Shown: positions 16,951-29,749 of the stretch, in pieces
How the letters are laid out: the number at the start of each line of letters is the position of its first letter
How positions within the stretch are numbered: the first letter of the stretch is position 1
Assembly: GCF_009664085.1 (NCBI RefSeq)
Contig: NZ_CP039268.1
Coordinates: forward strand, 2,337,001-2,401,000
Reading direction: 5' to 3'
Source of the DNA: Thermochromatium tepidum ATCC 43061
Lineage (GTDB): Bacteria > Pseudomonadota > Gammaproteobacteria > Chromatiales > Chromatiaceae
Length of the DNA stretch: 64,000 bases
Made by a program: the position numbers and the translations under genes
Notes under the pieces: model-generated
What the model was told of the DNA's origin: nothing
The model's input: the letters and a program-made list of their open reading frames with translations, nothing else
The model's database searches: none

Positions 16951-19938
16951 CTAGTCATGCCTGCGTTCGACCCAACTCGTGATATTAATGTGGCTGACGA
17001 CGATACCACCGCGGACATGTCGGATCGGTGCGACATACATCAGATACCGTTGAGTCACGCCGTCGGTCGGCGCCGAATACTCCAGACAAAAAGAAGAACG
17101 CTCACCGGTCATGACCTGCTTGATCCCTTCCAGCGCCTCGGCGGCATGGGGCGCACTCGCGAGCCGCCCGTTTTCACAGGCGACGAGATAATCGGCCCCG
17201 ACCCCAATCTCTTTAAGATCGGGATCGCCGTGCGCGCGCGCAAAATCACGCCAGGCGTTGTTGACCATGGTCACGACACCCTTGCTGTCGAGCACGGCGA
17301 TATGTTCGGGTAGAGAATCGAGCACTGCCTGTAGGTGCTCGATGTCGCGCAGGGTGGTCACATCCACAAAGGTCGCGACCGCCCCGCGCGGTTCGCTGGC
17401 ACGCACCGCATAGGGGAGGACGCGCACCAGATACTGACGGTCGTTAGCGGCCTTGATCTCGTGTTCGAACATCTCCCCCCGGTCGATGGTCTGGCGCAGA
17501 TCGGTGATAAAGTCCGGGTACTGGAGCAGATTGGTGAAGTCATCGATCGGACGACCCAGGTCGCCGTCGCGGATCTTGAAGAGCGTCGTGGCCTCGGGCG
17601 TGAAGCGGGTCAGACGGAGCTGCGAGTCGACAAAGACGGTGGCGATGGAGGCGGCCTTGGCCATGCCATCGAGATCGGCGTTGAGCCGGTTGAGGATCTC
17701 GATCTTTTCTTGGTTTTCGGCGTTGACGGTATAGAGCTCCTCGTTGACCGATTGCAGCTCCTCGTTGGAGCTTTGCAGCTCCTCATTGGAGGCCATGAGC
17801 TCCTCGTTGGTCGCTTGAAGCTCCTCATTGGCCGTTTCAAGCTCCTCAATGGTCGCCTGGAGGCTCTCGCGGGTCGCGGCCAGCTCGCGCTCCAGGTTCT
17901 CGATGCGCTGGACGGTCTCTTGATCCAGACTGATGGTCTCGATCTTCTCGGCGCCCTCGCCATCGATGAGGCGCAACGGACCCGACTCGGGCGGCAGCAC
18001 ATCGTTCGGGCCATGACGGGTCACTGGCTCGAAGGACAACAGCAGATGCAGCTCGCCGCCCGGCGGCTCGACCGGACGGGCCACCAGACGCAGGCGCTCG
18101 GTGCGATCGTCGGCAAGCGTCAGCCCGATGATGTCCGAACGCAAGGGTACCCGATCGCGCGCGGCCTTGTAGAGGAGCGCCTTGGCGACGGCGACCAGGG
18201 CGCTGGGCAGGAGCTTGGACAGATCCAGGCTGACGCTGCCCTCGCCGATGCGTAGATAGGGGCCGACGTCGCCAAAGACATGCAGCAGGTCGTGGTGCTG
18301 GTTGAGCAGCAGGCTGGTCGGTGCATAGCTGTGCAGAAGCAACCCCTGGGCCGTATCGATCGCGGCGGCATCGGTTGCTATGCCATGGGTACGCACACCT
18401 GGACGCGGCGGCGTGGTCGCGATCGCCGTCTGACGTGCGCGTGGCGGATTGGTCGCGTCCAACGGCAGGGCGACATGGCGCAGGATGCGATAGATCTTGT
18501 GCTTGGAGCTGACCGCTGTGAAATCCGTATGCAGGTTGGCGATGGTCTCGCTCGGGCCGAGGAACAGAAAACCGCCGGGCGCCAGGGCATATTGCAACCG
18601 GCGCAGGGCGCGCTCCTGGGCCTCGGGCCGGAAATAGATCAGTAGATTGCGACAGGAGACCAGATCCATCCGGGTGAAGGGTGGATCCTCGAGCAGATTG
18701 TGGCGCGCAAAGACGATGCTCTGACGGATCTCGGTCTTGACCACAAAGTGATTGCCGCGCCTGATGAAGAACTGCTCCAGGCGCTCGGGCGAGATCTCGG
18801 CGGTGATGGCCTCGGTGAAGACCCCAGCGCCGGCGACCTCGATGTTCTGCGGCTCGACATCGGTGGCGAACAGCTTGAAGTTCGGCCAGCGACGCGCCTT
18901 TTCGAACGCCTCGGCAAACAGGATGGCGATCGAGTAGGCCTCCTCGCCGGTCGCCACACCCGGCACCCAGACCCGGATTGGCTGATTGCCGTTGTGATCG
19001 CTGACGATGGTACGCACGGCGGTCTCGGCCAGCACCTCGAAGGCGTCTGGATCGCGGAAGAAGCTGGTCACCGGGATCAGCAGCTCGCGCCTGAGCGTTG
19101 CCAGCTCGCCGCGATCGCTGCTCAGGAGCCGCACATAGTTGAGCAGATCCGGGGTCTGGCGTACTTGCATCCGGCGCTCCATTCGCCGCATCACGGTGGC
19201 CGGTTTGTACTCGCGGAAATCGATACCGCCTGCATGTTGTAACAGATGCATGACCTCTTCATGGGCGCTGTCGCGGTCGATCTCCATCGCCATCGAGGGC
19301 GGGCGCACCTTGGGCTGGGGGCGCTGATGGATATGGTCGAGCAGACGCGGCCCGATCTCCTCGGGCGGCAGGATGGCATCGACCAGACTGGTGGCGATGA
19401 CACTGCGCGGCATACCGTCGAACTTGGCCGTCTCCGGATCCTGGGCCACCAGGAAGCCACCGGCGTCGTTGATGGCCACGGCGCCGCGCGTGCCGTCCGA
19501 ACCGGTGCCGGAGAGGATGACGCCGATGGCGTGATTACCGAATTCCTTGGCCAGCGAACTAAAGAACAGATCGATCGGCAGGGTTAGACCGCGCGGATTC
19601 TTGGGGCTCAGACGCAGCACATCGCCGCTGACGGTCATCAGGCTCGCCGGCGGGATCAGATGCACCCGATTGGCCTCGATACGCATGTCGTGCTCGACGG
19701 TCACCACCGGCATGCGCGTGTGACGCGCAAGCAGATTGGCCATCATGCTCTTGTGGTCGGGCGACAGATGCTGGACCACGACATAGGCCGCGCCCGTGTC
19801 CGCTGGCAGTCCCTGGAAGAACCGCTCCAGGGCATCGAGCCCACCGGCCGAGGCGCCGATGGCCACCACATAGCCGTCAAATCGGCCTGGACTCGGACTC
19901 TGATCAGCATGGCCTGTCGCTTTCGGGTCGCTAGACAT
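16951..19938 (-). CDS. CheB-CheR fusion with coiled coil and PAS domains
   Basis: A 995-residue protein joining chemotaxis methylesterase and methyltransferase modules. Residues about 20-205 form a CheB domain with the triad regions GASAGGL, QHLSPDH and GTGSDGTRGA. About 225-490 is CheR (FFRDPDAFEVL, WVPGVATGEEAYSIA, CRNLLIYF). Then comes a linker, a coiled coil near 670-740 made of seven-residue units of the type EELQATN, and two PAS-like domains to the C-terminus. CheB has no receiver domain, and no kinase follows the PAS domains, unlike many relatives. No che operon is adjacent. It follows the glycosyltransferase gene by 132 bases on the same strand. Confidence 0.9.
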   Translation of the reverse strand: MSSDPKATGHADQSPSPGRFDGYVVAIGASAGGLDALERFFQGLPADTGAAYVVVQHLSPDHKSMMANLLARHTRMPVVTVEHDMRIEANRVHLIPPASLMTVSGDVLRLSPKNPRGLTLPIDLFFSSLAKEFGNHAIGVILSGTGSDGTRGAVAINDAGGFLVAQDPETAKFDGMPRSVIATSLVDAILPPEEIGPRLLDHIHQRPQPKVRPPSMAMEIDRDSAHEEVMHLLQHAGGIDFREYKPATVMRRMERRMQVRQTPDLLNYVRLLSSDRGELATLRRELLIPVTSFFRDPDAFEVLAETAVRTIVSDHNGNQPIRVWVPGVATGEEAYSIAILFAEAFEKARRWPNFKLFATDVEPQNIEVAGAGVFTEAITAEISPERLEQFFIRRGNHFVVKTEIRQSIVFARHNLLEDPPFTRMDLVSCRNLLIYFRPEAQERALRRLQYALAPGGFLFLGPSETIANLHTDFTAVSSKHKIYRILRHVALPLDATNPPRARQTAIATTPPRPGVRTHGIATDAAAIDTAQGLLLHSYAPTSLLLNQHHDLLHVFGDVGPYLRIGEGSVSLDLSKLLPSALVAVAKALLYKAARDRVPLRSDIIGLTLADDRTERLRLVARPVEPPGGELHLLLSFEPVTRHGPNDVLPPESGPLRLIDGEGAEKIETISLDQETVQRIENLERELAATRESLQATIEELETANEELQATNEELMASNEELQSSNEELQSVNEELYTVNAENQEKIEILNRLNADLDGMAKAASIATVFVDSQLRLTRFTPEATTLFKIRDGDLGRPIDDFTNLLQYPDFITDLRQTIDRGEMFEHEIKAANDRQYLVRVLPYAVRASEPRGAVATFVDVTTLRDIEHLQAVLDSLPEHIAVLDSKGVVTMVNNAWRDFARAHGDPDLKEIGVGADYLVACENGRLASAPHAAEALEGIKQVMTGERSSFCLEYSAPTDGVTQRYLMYVAPIRHVRGGIVVSHINITSWVERRHD

Positions 19939-20070
19939 AAACCACTCGGCTCCTTATCGACAGATTGGTGTCGAACCGCGTTCCAGCTAACCAGCTGGTC
20001 TGGCGAGCCTGCGGGTCCTCGACAAAGCGATTCGAATATCCGGCTTATTATAAGCAAACCCGCACGCGGA

Positions 20071-21516
20071 TCAGTTCCGGAGGCTCGCTGGTCGCGCCAG
20101 GTCTAGACCATCGATCACCTGCATGGCGCCGATCCCGACCAGACCACCGATCAGCATCGCCAGATAGAGCACGGCGACGGGCTGCTCGACCAGGGCGAAT
20201 CCGAGCAAGGCTAGACCCGCACCGAGTTCCAGTGCCCCATTGCGCCAGATGGGCGCGTACCCTGTCTTGCGATCGCGGGCCTTGGGTGTGCGCACGAACT
20301 CGGTGCGATGCCCAAGCAGGGCCTCCAGACCGCCACGCGCGTTCGACAGCAACAAACCACTTGTCAGCACCAGGGCGCTCAGGATCTCGATGAAGGTCAG
20401 ATGCAGACCCTCTCCGCGCCCAGCCTGGGCCAGAAACGCGATGGGGGCCACGAAGCCCAGAAACGAGGTGACGAAGGCCACCAGACTCAGCCCGGAGCCG
20501 CCGACCACGGCGCCGGCCATGAAGGGCAGTCCCATGATGAGACAGGCCACGCCCACCACAAACGCCAAGGACTGGCCAATCTGGAAGCTGATCATGAGCT
20601 TCTGCCAGGCAGCCAAGTGCCGACTCCGCCAGACCAGCGGAATCAGCTTGATAAAACACTGCGCAAAGCCCTTGGTCCAGCGAAACTGCTGCACACGCCA
20701 GGCACGCGGCGAGGTCGGCAGCGCGCCGGGCACCACCAGATCGCCCATGAAGCCCGAACGCCAGCCGGCGAGCGTGGCGCGCAGGCTCAGATCCAGATCC
20801 TCGGTGAGGGTGTCGCCGTCCCAGCCCCCAGCCGAGTCGATGGCCGCGCGGCGCCACAACCCGCAGGTGCCGTTAAAGGGCAGCGGCAGACCCAGACGCC
20901 AGCGCGCCTCTTGCTCGACGCCAAAGTGCGAGTCGAGCAGGCGTGCCTGAACGCGGGTGAGCAGACTCTCATCGCGATTGAGATGGCCCCAGCGGGTCTG
21001 GACATAGGCCAGGTCGGGATTGGCGACGAGTGCGCCGACCGTCCGGCGCAGAAAGTCGGGTGGTGGTACGAAATCGGCGTCGAAGATGGCGACGAAGGGG
21101 GCCTTGGAGCGTTCGAGTCCAGCGGCGAGCGCCCCGGCCTTAAAGGCCGTGCGCTGGACGCGGTGCAGGAGCTCGATGTGCACGCCCTGCTGCTTGAGTG
21201 CGGCGACCGCTCGCTGGCTGATGGCGAGCGAACCGTCGAGGCTGTCGTCGAGCACCTGGATCTCCAGTCGATCGCGCGGCCAGTCGAGCGCCATGACCGC
21301 TCCCAGGAGGCGCTCGATCAGATCGCCCTCATTAAAGAGCGGTAATTGCACCAGGACACGCGGACATTCGGCGTCGGCGAACTTGGCCACAGCGAGCCGC
21401 CGATCGGGTATAAAGCGGCGCACCAGGGTCAACACGATCAGATTGAGCGAACAGAGTGCGAGGATGACGAGGCCGAGTATCAGGTAGTACTCGACCGAGG
21501 TTTCGGCCGCAAGCAT
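20071..21516 (-). CDS. Membrane family 2 glycosyltransferase, cellulose/mannan-synthase-like
   Basis: A 481-residue processive-type GT2 enzyme. It has an N-terminal membrane segment, then a GT-A domain with VLVQLPLFNE, VLDDSLDGS, the metal-binding FDADFVP, the catalytic TEDLDL and the QQFRW box (Q-x-x-R-W), followed by several C-terminal membrane segments. This arrangement is typical of cellulose, glucomannan (CslA-like) and related polysaccharide synthases; the product is unknown. No BcsB or PilZ domain is visible. A 5' leader of about 225 nt or more contains a strong folded element (21636-21716). Confidence 0.88.
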   Translation of the reverse strand: MLAAETSVEYYLILGLVILALCSLNLIVLTLVRRFIPDRRLAVAKFADAECPRVLVQLPLFNEGDLIERLLGAVMALDWPRDRLEIQVLDDSLDGSLAISQRAVAALKQQGVHIELLHRVQRTAFKAGALAAGLERSKAPFVAIFDADFVPPPDFLRRTVGALVANPDLAYVQTRWGHLNRDESLLTRVQARLLDSHFGVEQEARWRLGLPLPFNGTCGLWRRAAIDSAGGWDGDTLTEDLDLSLRATLAGWRSGFMGDLVVPGALPTSPRAWRVQQFRWTKGFAQCFIKLIPLVWRSRHLAAWQKLMISFQIGQSLAFVVGVACLIMGLPFMAGAVVGGSGLSLVAFVTSFLGFVAPIAFLAQAGRGEGLHLTFIEILSALVLTSGLLLSNARGGLEALLGHRTEFVRTPKARDRKTGYAPIWRNGALELGAGLALLGFALVEQPVAVLYLAMLIGGLVGIGAMQVIDGLDLARPASLRN

Positions 21517-21635
21517 GGATTAAATTCCGCTGGCTGAGGGATGGACTGGAGACAGAACGAACACCGGACACCCAGTCGACCATGAACGGCCGTTGATCTG
21601 GGACTTACTAGATTCTGATGTCCTACCGAAATCTA

Positions 21636-21716
21636 CCGGCGGGGGCCGGAAAACGCCTCCCGGACAGGAGGCATGGGTCGCAGCGACCAATGGTGCTACA
21701 GCATAGATCGGCCCCC
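21636..21716. ncRNA. Candidate structured leader RNA upstream of the glycosyltransferase
   Basis: The 335-bp gap between the glycosyltransferase and ferredoxin genes (21517-21851) contains nested perfect stems. GGGGGCCG (21641-21648) pairs with CGGCCCCC (21709-21716), enclosing GCCTCC/GGAGGC (21655-21660 with 21667-21672, hexaloop) and GGTCG/CGACC (21676-21680 with 21684-21688, triloop). An alternative hairpin CCGGC-GGGG-GCCGG (21636-21649) competes with the closing helix, as in a switch. On the minus strand it would be a leader of the glycosyltransferase. I could not match it to a known riboswitch; the c-di-GMP class I core is not evident. A 73-codon frame (21520-21741, minus) also spans it and shows no recognisable features. 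Confidence 0.45.
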
Positions 21717-21794
21717 TAAGAACAACAAGCCCGACACGCAAGGAAATTTCGACGACGGCCCGATGGTCCGCACGACACCAAAGGTGTTTTCATA

Positions 21795-21820
21795 ACAAAC
21801 GCCCCCGCGGCGGAGGGCGC
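21795..21820 (-). terminator. Terminator-like hairpin after ferredoxin
   Basis: Read on the minus strand, GCGCCCTCC-GCC-GCGGGGGCG followed by TTTGTTAT forms a GC-rich hairpin with a short U tract about 35 bases beyond the ferredoxin stop. It separates ferredoxin transcription from the glycosyltransferase leader. Confidence 0.6.
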
Positions 21821-21851
21821 TTTCAGCGTGATCCTCCCCGGATGGCTGGAG

Positions 21852-22124
<273 letters not shown>

Positions 22125-22166
22125 TTAGTTAGACAAATCTGGCTGGGGTTGAGTGTAGCGTAGATC

Positions 22167-22655
<489 letters not shown>

Positions 22656-22840
22656 TTAATAGTTGACGTGCTCGGCTTGACGGCGACTTTGCTCGGTGGT
22701 CGAGCGTGATATGGCCAAGCCCCCTTCGGACCACCGGCGCGCAACATAGCACAAACCCAGCGGGCTGAACGAACGCCAGAATTCCACCCGGAGGATCTAA
22801 ACCGATGATCGGTGCGCAGCACCTGTGCCTGCGGACGTGC

Positions 22841-23422
22841 CTAGAACGGGCTGACCCTGATCAGGCCGTAACGGACCTGCCCAGCCGTCTTGTCGCGGAT
22901 CAGTTCCCAGGAGAGGGGCAAGGGCGGAAAGCCGCTTTGGACCTGAGCCTCGAGATAGACCCTGGCCTCAGGCGCCAACCAGCCATGACGGTCAAGCCCG
23001 GTGATCGCCGGGGCAAGCAAACCCTCAGCGAAGGGCGGATCGAGAAAGACCAGGTCGAATAGCTGCTCGCTGCCCTGCTCCAGCCAGACCAGGGCATCGG
23101 CCTCATGGACCTGGAGATTGGCGGCACCGAGCCGCTTGGCATTGGCGCGCAGCTGGCGGGCGACGGCGGCAGCGCGCTCGACCATCACCACCTCGCCGGC
23201 GCCGCGCGAGAGGGCCTCGAAGCCGAGCGCCCCGCTGCCGGCGAACAGGTCGAGACAGCGCGCCCCCTCGATCAGGGGCGCGACCCAGTTGAACAGCGTC
23301 TCGCGCACCCGATCCGGGGTCGGACGCAGTCCCGGCTGGTCGGGGAAGCTCAGACGGCGCCCGCGATGGCGGCCACCGATGATCCGCAGCCGATTGGCAA
23401 GACGCGCCCTAGGGCGTGCCAC
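22841..23422 (-). CDS. rsmD: 16S rRNA (guanine-966-N2)-methyltransferase
   Basis: RsmD methylates G966 of 16S rRNA in the assembled 30S subunit. The 193-residue Rossmann methyltransferase begins RIIGGRHRGRRLSFP and has the SAM motif LDLFAGSGALGFEALSRGA and catalytic FLDPPFAEG (DPPY-type). The preferred start is GTG 23422, overlapping the upstream peptidase stop by 14 bases. The frame is open to 23530 but that part has no family match. Confidence 0.94.
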   Translation of the reverse strand: MARPRARLANRLRIIGGRHRGRRLSFPDQPGLRPTPDRVRETLFNWVAPLIEGARCLDLFAGSGALGFEALSRGAGEVVMVERAAAVARQLRANAKRLGAANLQVHEADALVWLEQGSEQLFDLVFLDPPFAEGLLAPAITGLDRHGWLAPEARVYLEAQVQSGFPPLPLSWELIRDKTAGQVRYGLIRVSPF

Positions 23423-24812
23423 GGGCCAGTGAGACCTGCGCGGCCCCGGCGTCGCCCAGGGCCCCCGTGGCGGGTGCCCCGACCATGACGATGGCCAACC
23501 GCTCGGGATGGAGGCGCCGCGCGAAGGCATCGCGGATCTGCTCGACCGTGACCGACTCGATGCGCTCGCGGAAGCGCTCGAGATAGTCGAGCGGCAGGCC
23601 GTAGAATCCGATCACGGCCAGATACTGCACGATGTTGCTGTTGCTCGCGATCTTGAGCGGAAAGCCGCCAGTGATGTTCTTCTTGGCCGCCATCAGTTCC
23701 GCCTCGGTCGGTCCCCGCTCGATGAAGCGCTTGAGCGTATCGATCATCACGGACCGTGCCTGCTCGGCCTGATCGTTACGCGTCTGAAGCGACATCAGAA
23801 AGGGTCCGGGTTGGGCGAGCGGCAGGAAGGCGCTGTAGGTGCTGTAGGACAGGCCGCGTTTCTCGCGGATCTCGTCCATCAAGATGGAGATCAGGCCGCT
23901 CCCGCCCAGGATGTGATTGCCGACATAGAGCGCGAAATAGTCCGGATCACCGCGCCGCATCCCCGGCTGACCGGCCAAGACTGTGGTCTGGCTCGATGGG
24001 AAGTCGATCGCGGTCAGGGTGGCCTCGGCCAGTGGCGGCACCTCGGGCAGGGGGGCGGCCGGCTCGCCCCTCGGTAGGCCGCCAACGAGTCGATTGGCCA
24101 GCGTCTCTGCCCCGGCCCGGTCGAGCGCGCCGACGATGGCCAGCACGGCGTTGGAACCCACATAGTGACGGGCATGAAAGGCGATCAGCTCCTCGCGCCT
24201 GAGATCTGCCACCGACTCGGGCGTACCTGAAGGGTCGGCGGCATAGGGGTGGGTGCCGAAGACCGCACGATAGAGCGCCTTTTGTGCGACGCGACGCGGC
24301 GATTCATCCTCCTGACGCAGGGCGACGAGTCGATTCTGACGTACCCGCTCCAGCGCCTCGGGCGCAAAGGTCGGACGTGCGATCAGGGTCGCGAAGGTAT
24401 CGATGGCGGTGTCGAAGGCCGGCTGACGGGTCAGGGTGCGCAGGGCGACCGTGGCCATGTCGCGATCGACATCGGTACTCAGGACGGCGCCGACGCCATC
24501 GAGCCGGTCGGCAATGGCATCGGCACCCCAGTCGCCCGCACCCTCGCTGAGCATGGCGGCCGTCAGCGCGGCCAGACCGGAACGCCCGCCGTCGCGTGCA
24601 CTGCCCGCCGCGAACACCAGATGCACATCGACCATAGGGATCTCGGGCGCGGCGACGAAGAGCACGCGCGTGCCATTCTCGGTGTTCCAGGTCTGGATCT
24701 CGGGCATGGCCTGAGTCAGGAGCGGGCTGGTGAACAATAGGGTCCCGGCGAGCCAGGCGCTCAGGGTCCGGATGGCGCGCTCGATCCGGTCGGATTGTCG
24801 TTCAACGCACAT
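23409..24812 (-). CDS. M16 family protein lacking the zinc motif
   Basis: A 467-residue secreted M16-fold protein with an N-terminal signal or membrane segment (LSAWLAGTLLFTSPLLTQA). The HxxEH zinc-binding motif is absent: the equivalent helix reads SGLAALTAAMLSEGAG. The C-terminal domain retains the substrate-contact segment EIREKRGLSYSTYSAF. M16 enzymes often occur as an active subunit plus an inactive partner; this is the likely partner of the gene immediately upstream, which it overlaps by 11 bases. Confidence 0.92.
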   Translation of the reverse strand: MCVERQSDRIERAIRTLSAWLAGTLLFTSPLLTQAMPEIQTWNTENGTRVLFVAAPEIPMVDVHLVFAAGSARDGGRSGLAALTAAMLSEGAGDWGADAIADRLDGVGAVLSTDVDRDMATVALRTLTRQPAFDTAIDTFATLIARPTFAPEALERVRQNRLVALRQEDESPRRVAQKALYRAVFGTHPYAADPSGTPESVADLRREELIAFHARHYVGSNAVLAIVGALDRAGAETLANRLVGGLPRGEPAAPLPEVPPLAEATLTAIDFPSSQTTVLAGQPGMRRGDPDYFALYVGNHILGGSGLISILMDEIREKRGLSYSTYSAFLPLAQPGPFLMSLQTRNDQAEQARSVMIDTLKRFIERGPTEAELMAAKKNITGGFPLKIASNSNIVQYLAVIGFYGLPLDYLERFRERIESVTVEQIRDAFARRLHPERLAIVMVGAPATGALGDAGAAQVSLARGTP

Positions 24813-26178
24813 GGGTCGATCCTCCCTGGTGAGAAGAGAGAGCGGCCTGGGCCTTGGAGCCCAGGGGTTGTGGGTCGAGGATGGCGACCGTCAGTCGCTC
24901 GGGGGTCAGATAGGTGCGCGCCACGGCCTGGATCTGTTCAGGCGTCACCTCGGCAAGCCGATCGACATAGGTATCGGCCAGACGCCAGTCGAGCCCGATG
25001 GTCTCCAAGAGCCCGATCTGCATTGCCTGATAAAAGAGCGAGTCGCGCTCGAAGACCTTGGCAGCGATCACCTGATTGCGCACCCGCTCTAGTTCGAGCG
25101 GATCGACCGGCACTGACTGGAGGCGCGCGACCTGTTCGCGCAAGGCGGCCTCGAGCGTCTCAGCGGTCTGCCCCTTGGCCGGCACGCCCTCAAACAAGAA
25201 CAGACCTGGCAGACGCTCGAAGGCACTATAGTCCGCACTCACCGAGGCGGCGATCTGGTGCCCACGCACCAGCTCGCGCGCCAGGCGTGCGCTGTCGCCG
25301 CCGTCGAGGATATAAGACAACATCTCCAGCGCATAGGGCTCCCAGGGCGCCTTGGCCGTGGCCAGCGCGGGCGTCTTGTAGCCCATCAGTAGATAGGGCT
25401 CCTTGGCCGGTATCTTGAGGCGCAAGCGCTTCTCGCCGAGCGGCTCGGGCTCCAGTTGGGCCTTGGGCGGGCGGATGTCTTCGGCGGCGAGCGGTCCGAA
25501 GTGTTTCTCGGCCAACGCGAAGACCGACTCGGGTTCGACATCGCCCGCGACCACCAGGGTGGCGTTGTTGGGTGCGTACCAGAGCCGGTACCAATTGCGC
25601 AGGTCATCCAGACTGAGCTGTTCCAGATCGCCCGGCCAACCGATCACCGGATGGCGATAGGGCGAGGCGTCATAGGCCACAGCACTGAAACGCTCGTAGG
25701 TCAGGGCGTGCGGATCGTCTTCGGTCCGCATACGCCTTTCTTCCTTGACCACCTCCAGTTCCTTCAGAAACTCCGGCTCGCTGAGCTTGAGATGGCGCAT
25801 CCGCTCAGCCTCTAGCTCAAAGGCCACCTCCAGCCGGTCATTGGCGAGATTTTGATAGTAGGCCGTGTAGTCGCGCCCGGTGAAGGCATTCTCCTCACCA
25901 CCGTTCTCGGCAATGATGCGCGAGAATTCACCCGGCGCCAGATGCTCGGTGCCCTGGAACATCATGTGTTCCAGGAGGTGTGAGACACCGGTGATGCCGC
26001 CGTATTCATAGCTCGACCCGATGCGATACCAGACCTGCGAGGTCAGGATGGGCGCGCGATGATCCGGTTTGACCAGGATCTTGAGTCCATTGTTGAGCCG
26101 ACGCTCGTGGACCTCGGTCGCGGCCAGGGTGGACCCAAAGGTCAATAAAAGTAGCATAAACGCGACTAAGTGTTGCAC
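24802..26178 (-). CDS. M16 family zinc metallopeptidase (active subunit)
   Basis: A 458-residue periplasmic insulinase/PqqL-type peptidase. It has a signal peptide (MQHLVAFMLLLLTFGSTLAA), then the inverted zinc motif H-L-L-E-H in GVSHLLEHMMFQGTEH near residue 67, and downstream zinc-ligand glutamates in the ELEVVKEERR region. It is the first gene of the minus-strand run M16-M16-rsmD-coaD-fdx. Its upstream boundary (26179-26404) is where the restriction-modification island ends; I recognise nothing else in that stretch. Confidence 0.94.
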   Translation of the reverse strand: MQHLVAFMLLLLTFGSTLAATEVHERRLNNGLKILVKPDHRAPILTSQVWYRIGSSYEYGGITGVSHLLEHMMFQGTEHLAPGEFSRIIAENGGEENAFTGRDYTAYYQNLANDRLEVAFELEAERMRHLKLSEPEFLKELEVVKEERRMRTEDDPHALTYERFSAVAYDASPYRHPVIGWPGDLEQLSLDDLRNWYRLWYAPNNATLVVAGDVEPESVFALAEKHFGPLAAEDIRPPKAQLEPEPLGEKRLRLKIPAKEPYLLMGYKTPALATAKAPWEPYALEMLSYILDGGDSARLARELVRGHQIAASVSADYSAFERLPGLFLFEGVPAKGQTAETLEAALREQVARLQSVPVDPLELERVRNQVIAAKVFERDSLFYQAMQIGLLETIGLDWRLADTYVDRLAEVTPEQIQAVARTYLTPERLTVAILDPQPLGSKAQAALSSHQGGSTHVR

Positions 26179-26404
26179 AATGGAAACTCCAAATATTGAA
26201 TGCCATGAGTCGAGCTTGCGTTAGTCAGTCGGGTCGATGCCTGAGTTCCCCGTCTCAGTACAGTACAAGAAAATAGCCTCCCCTGCCTCACCGAGAGGGG
26301 CAGCCGAAGCAGAGGTCCTGTTCGACCTGGTAGGGTTGTCCATCCAGCCGGGATCCCAGCACACAGGGGGAGCCCGGGGTGAAGGTCTCGAGCTTGGCGA
26401 TGCA

Positions 26405-26518
26405 GATGCTGGACTTCCTTGTCCCAAGGCATATTCACGCTGGTAGTCCGGGACGATGTAGAAGCATTCTTGGAACCCCTCCTCGATGATGTAATTTGTG
26501 ATTTTCGATGCGGGCCAT
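26405..26518 (-). pseudogene. Remnant of a DUF262 (GmrSD-like) protein N-terminus
   Basis: Reading from an ATG at 26518 and allowing two frame changes gives MARIENHK, then ITNYIIEEGFQECFYIVPDYQREYA, then WDKEVQHL. The (Y/F)xIPDYQRxYxW...xxEVxQLL pattern is the N-terminal signature of DUF262 proteins, which include the GmrSD modified-DNA restriction enzymes. No further homology follows. An 8-bp slippage at the repeated AATCACAAA-like segment would explain the first frame change. It lies just downstream of hsdR on the same strand, so it may once have been the last gene of the defence operon. Confidence 0.5.
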
Positions 26519-26545
26519 CTCTCTGCGCCTTCTTGGCTGTTTCGA

Positions 26546-29748
<3,203 letters not shown>

Positions 29749-29749
<1 letters not shown>

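Noticed and set aside
17335-18255. Plus-strand frame with LxLLxG heptad-like repeats
   Set aside because: The repeats are the antisense image of the EELQ-type coiled coil of the CheB-CheR protein.
21636-21716. c-di-GMP class I riboswitch
   Set aside because: The conserved GGGCAAACC and GGGACGCAAAGCC-type core was not found on either strand, so it is reported only as an unclassified structured element.
26205-26400. Small gene downstream of the DUF262 remnant
   Set aside because: Frames with a few cysteines exist but none has a plausible start, ribosome site or family resemblance.
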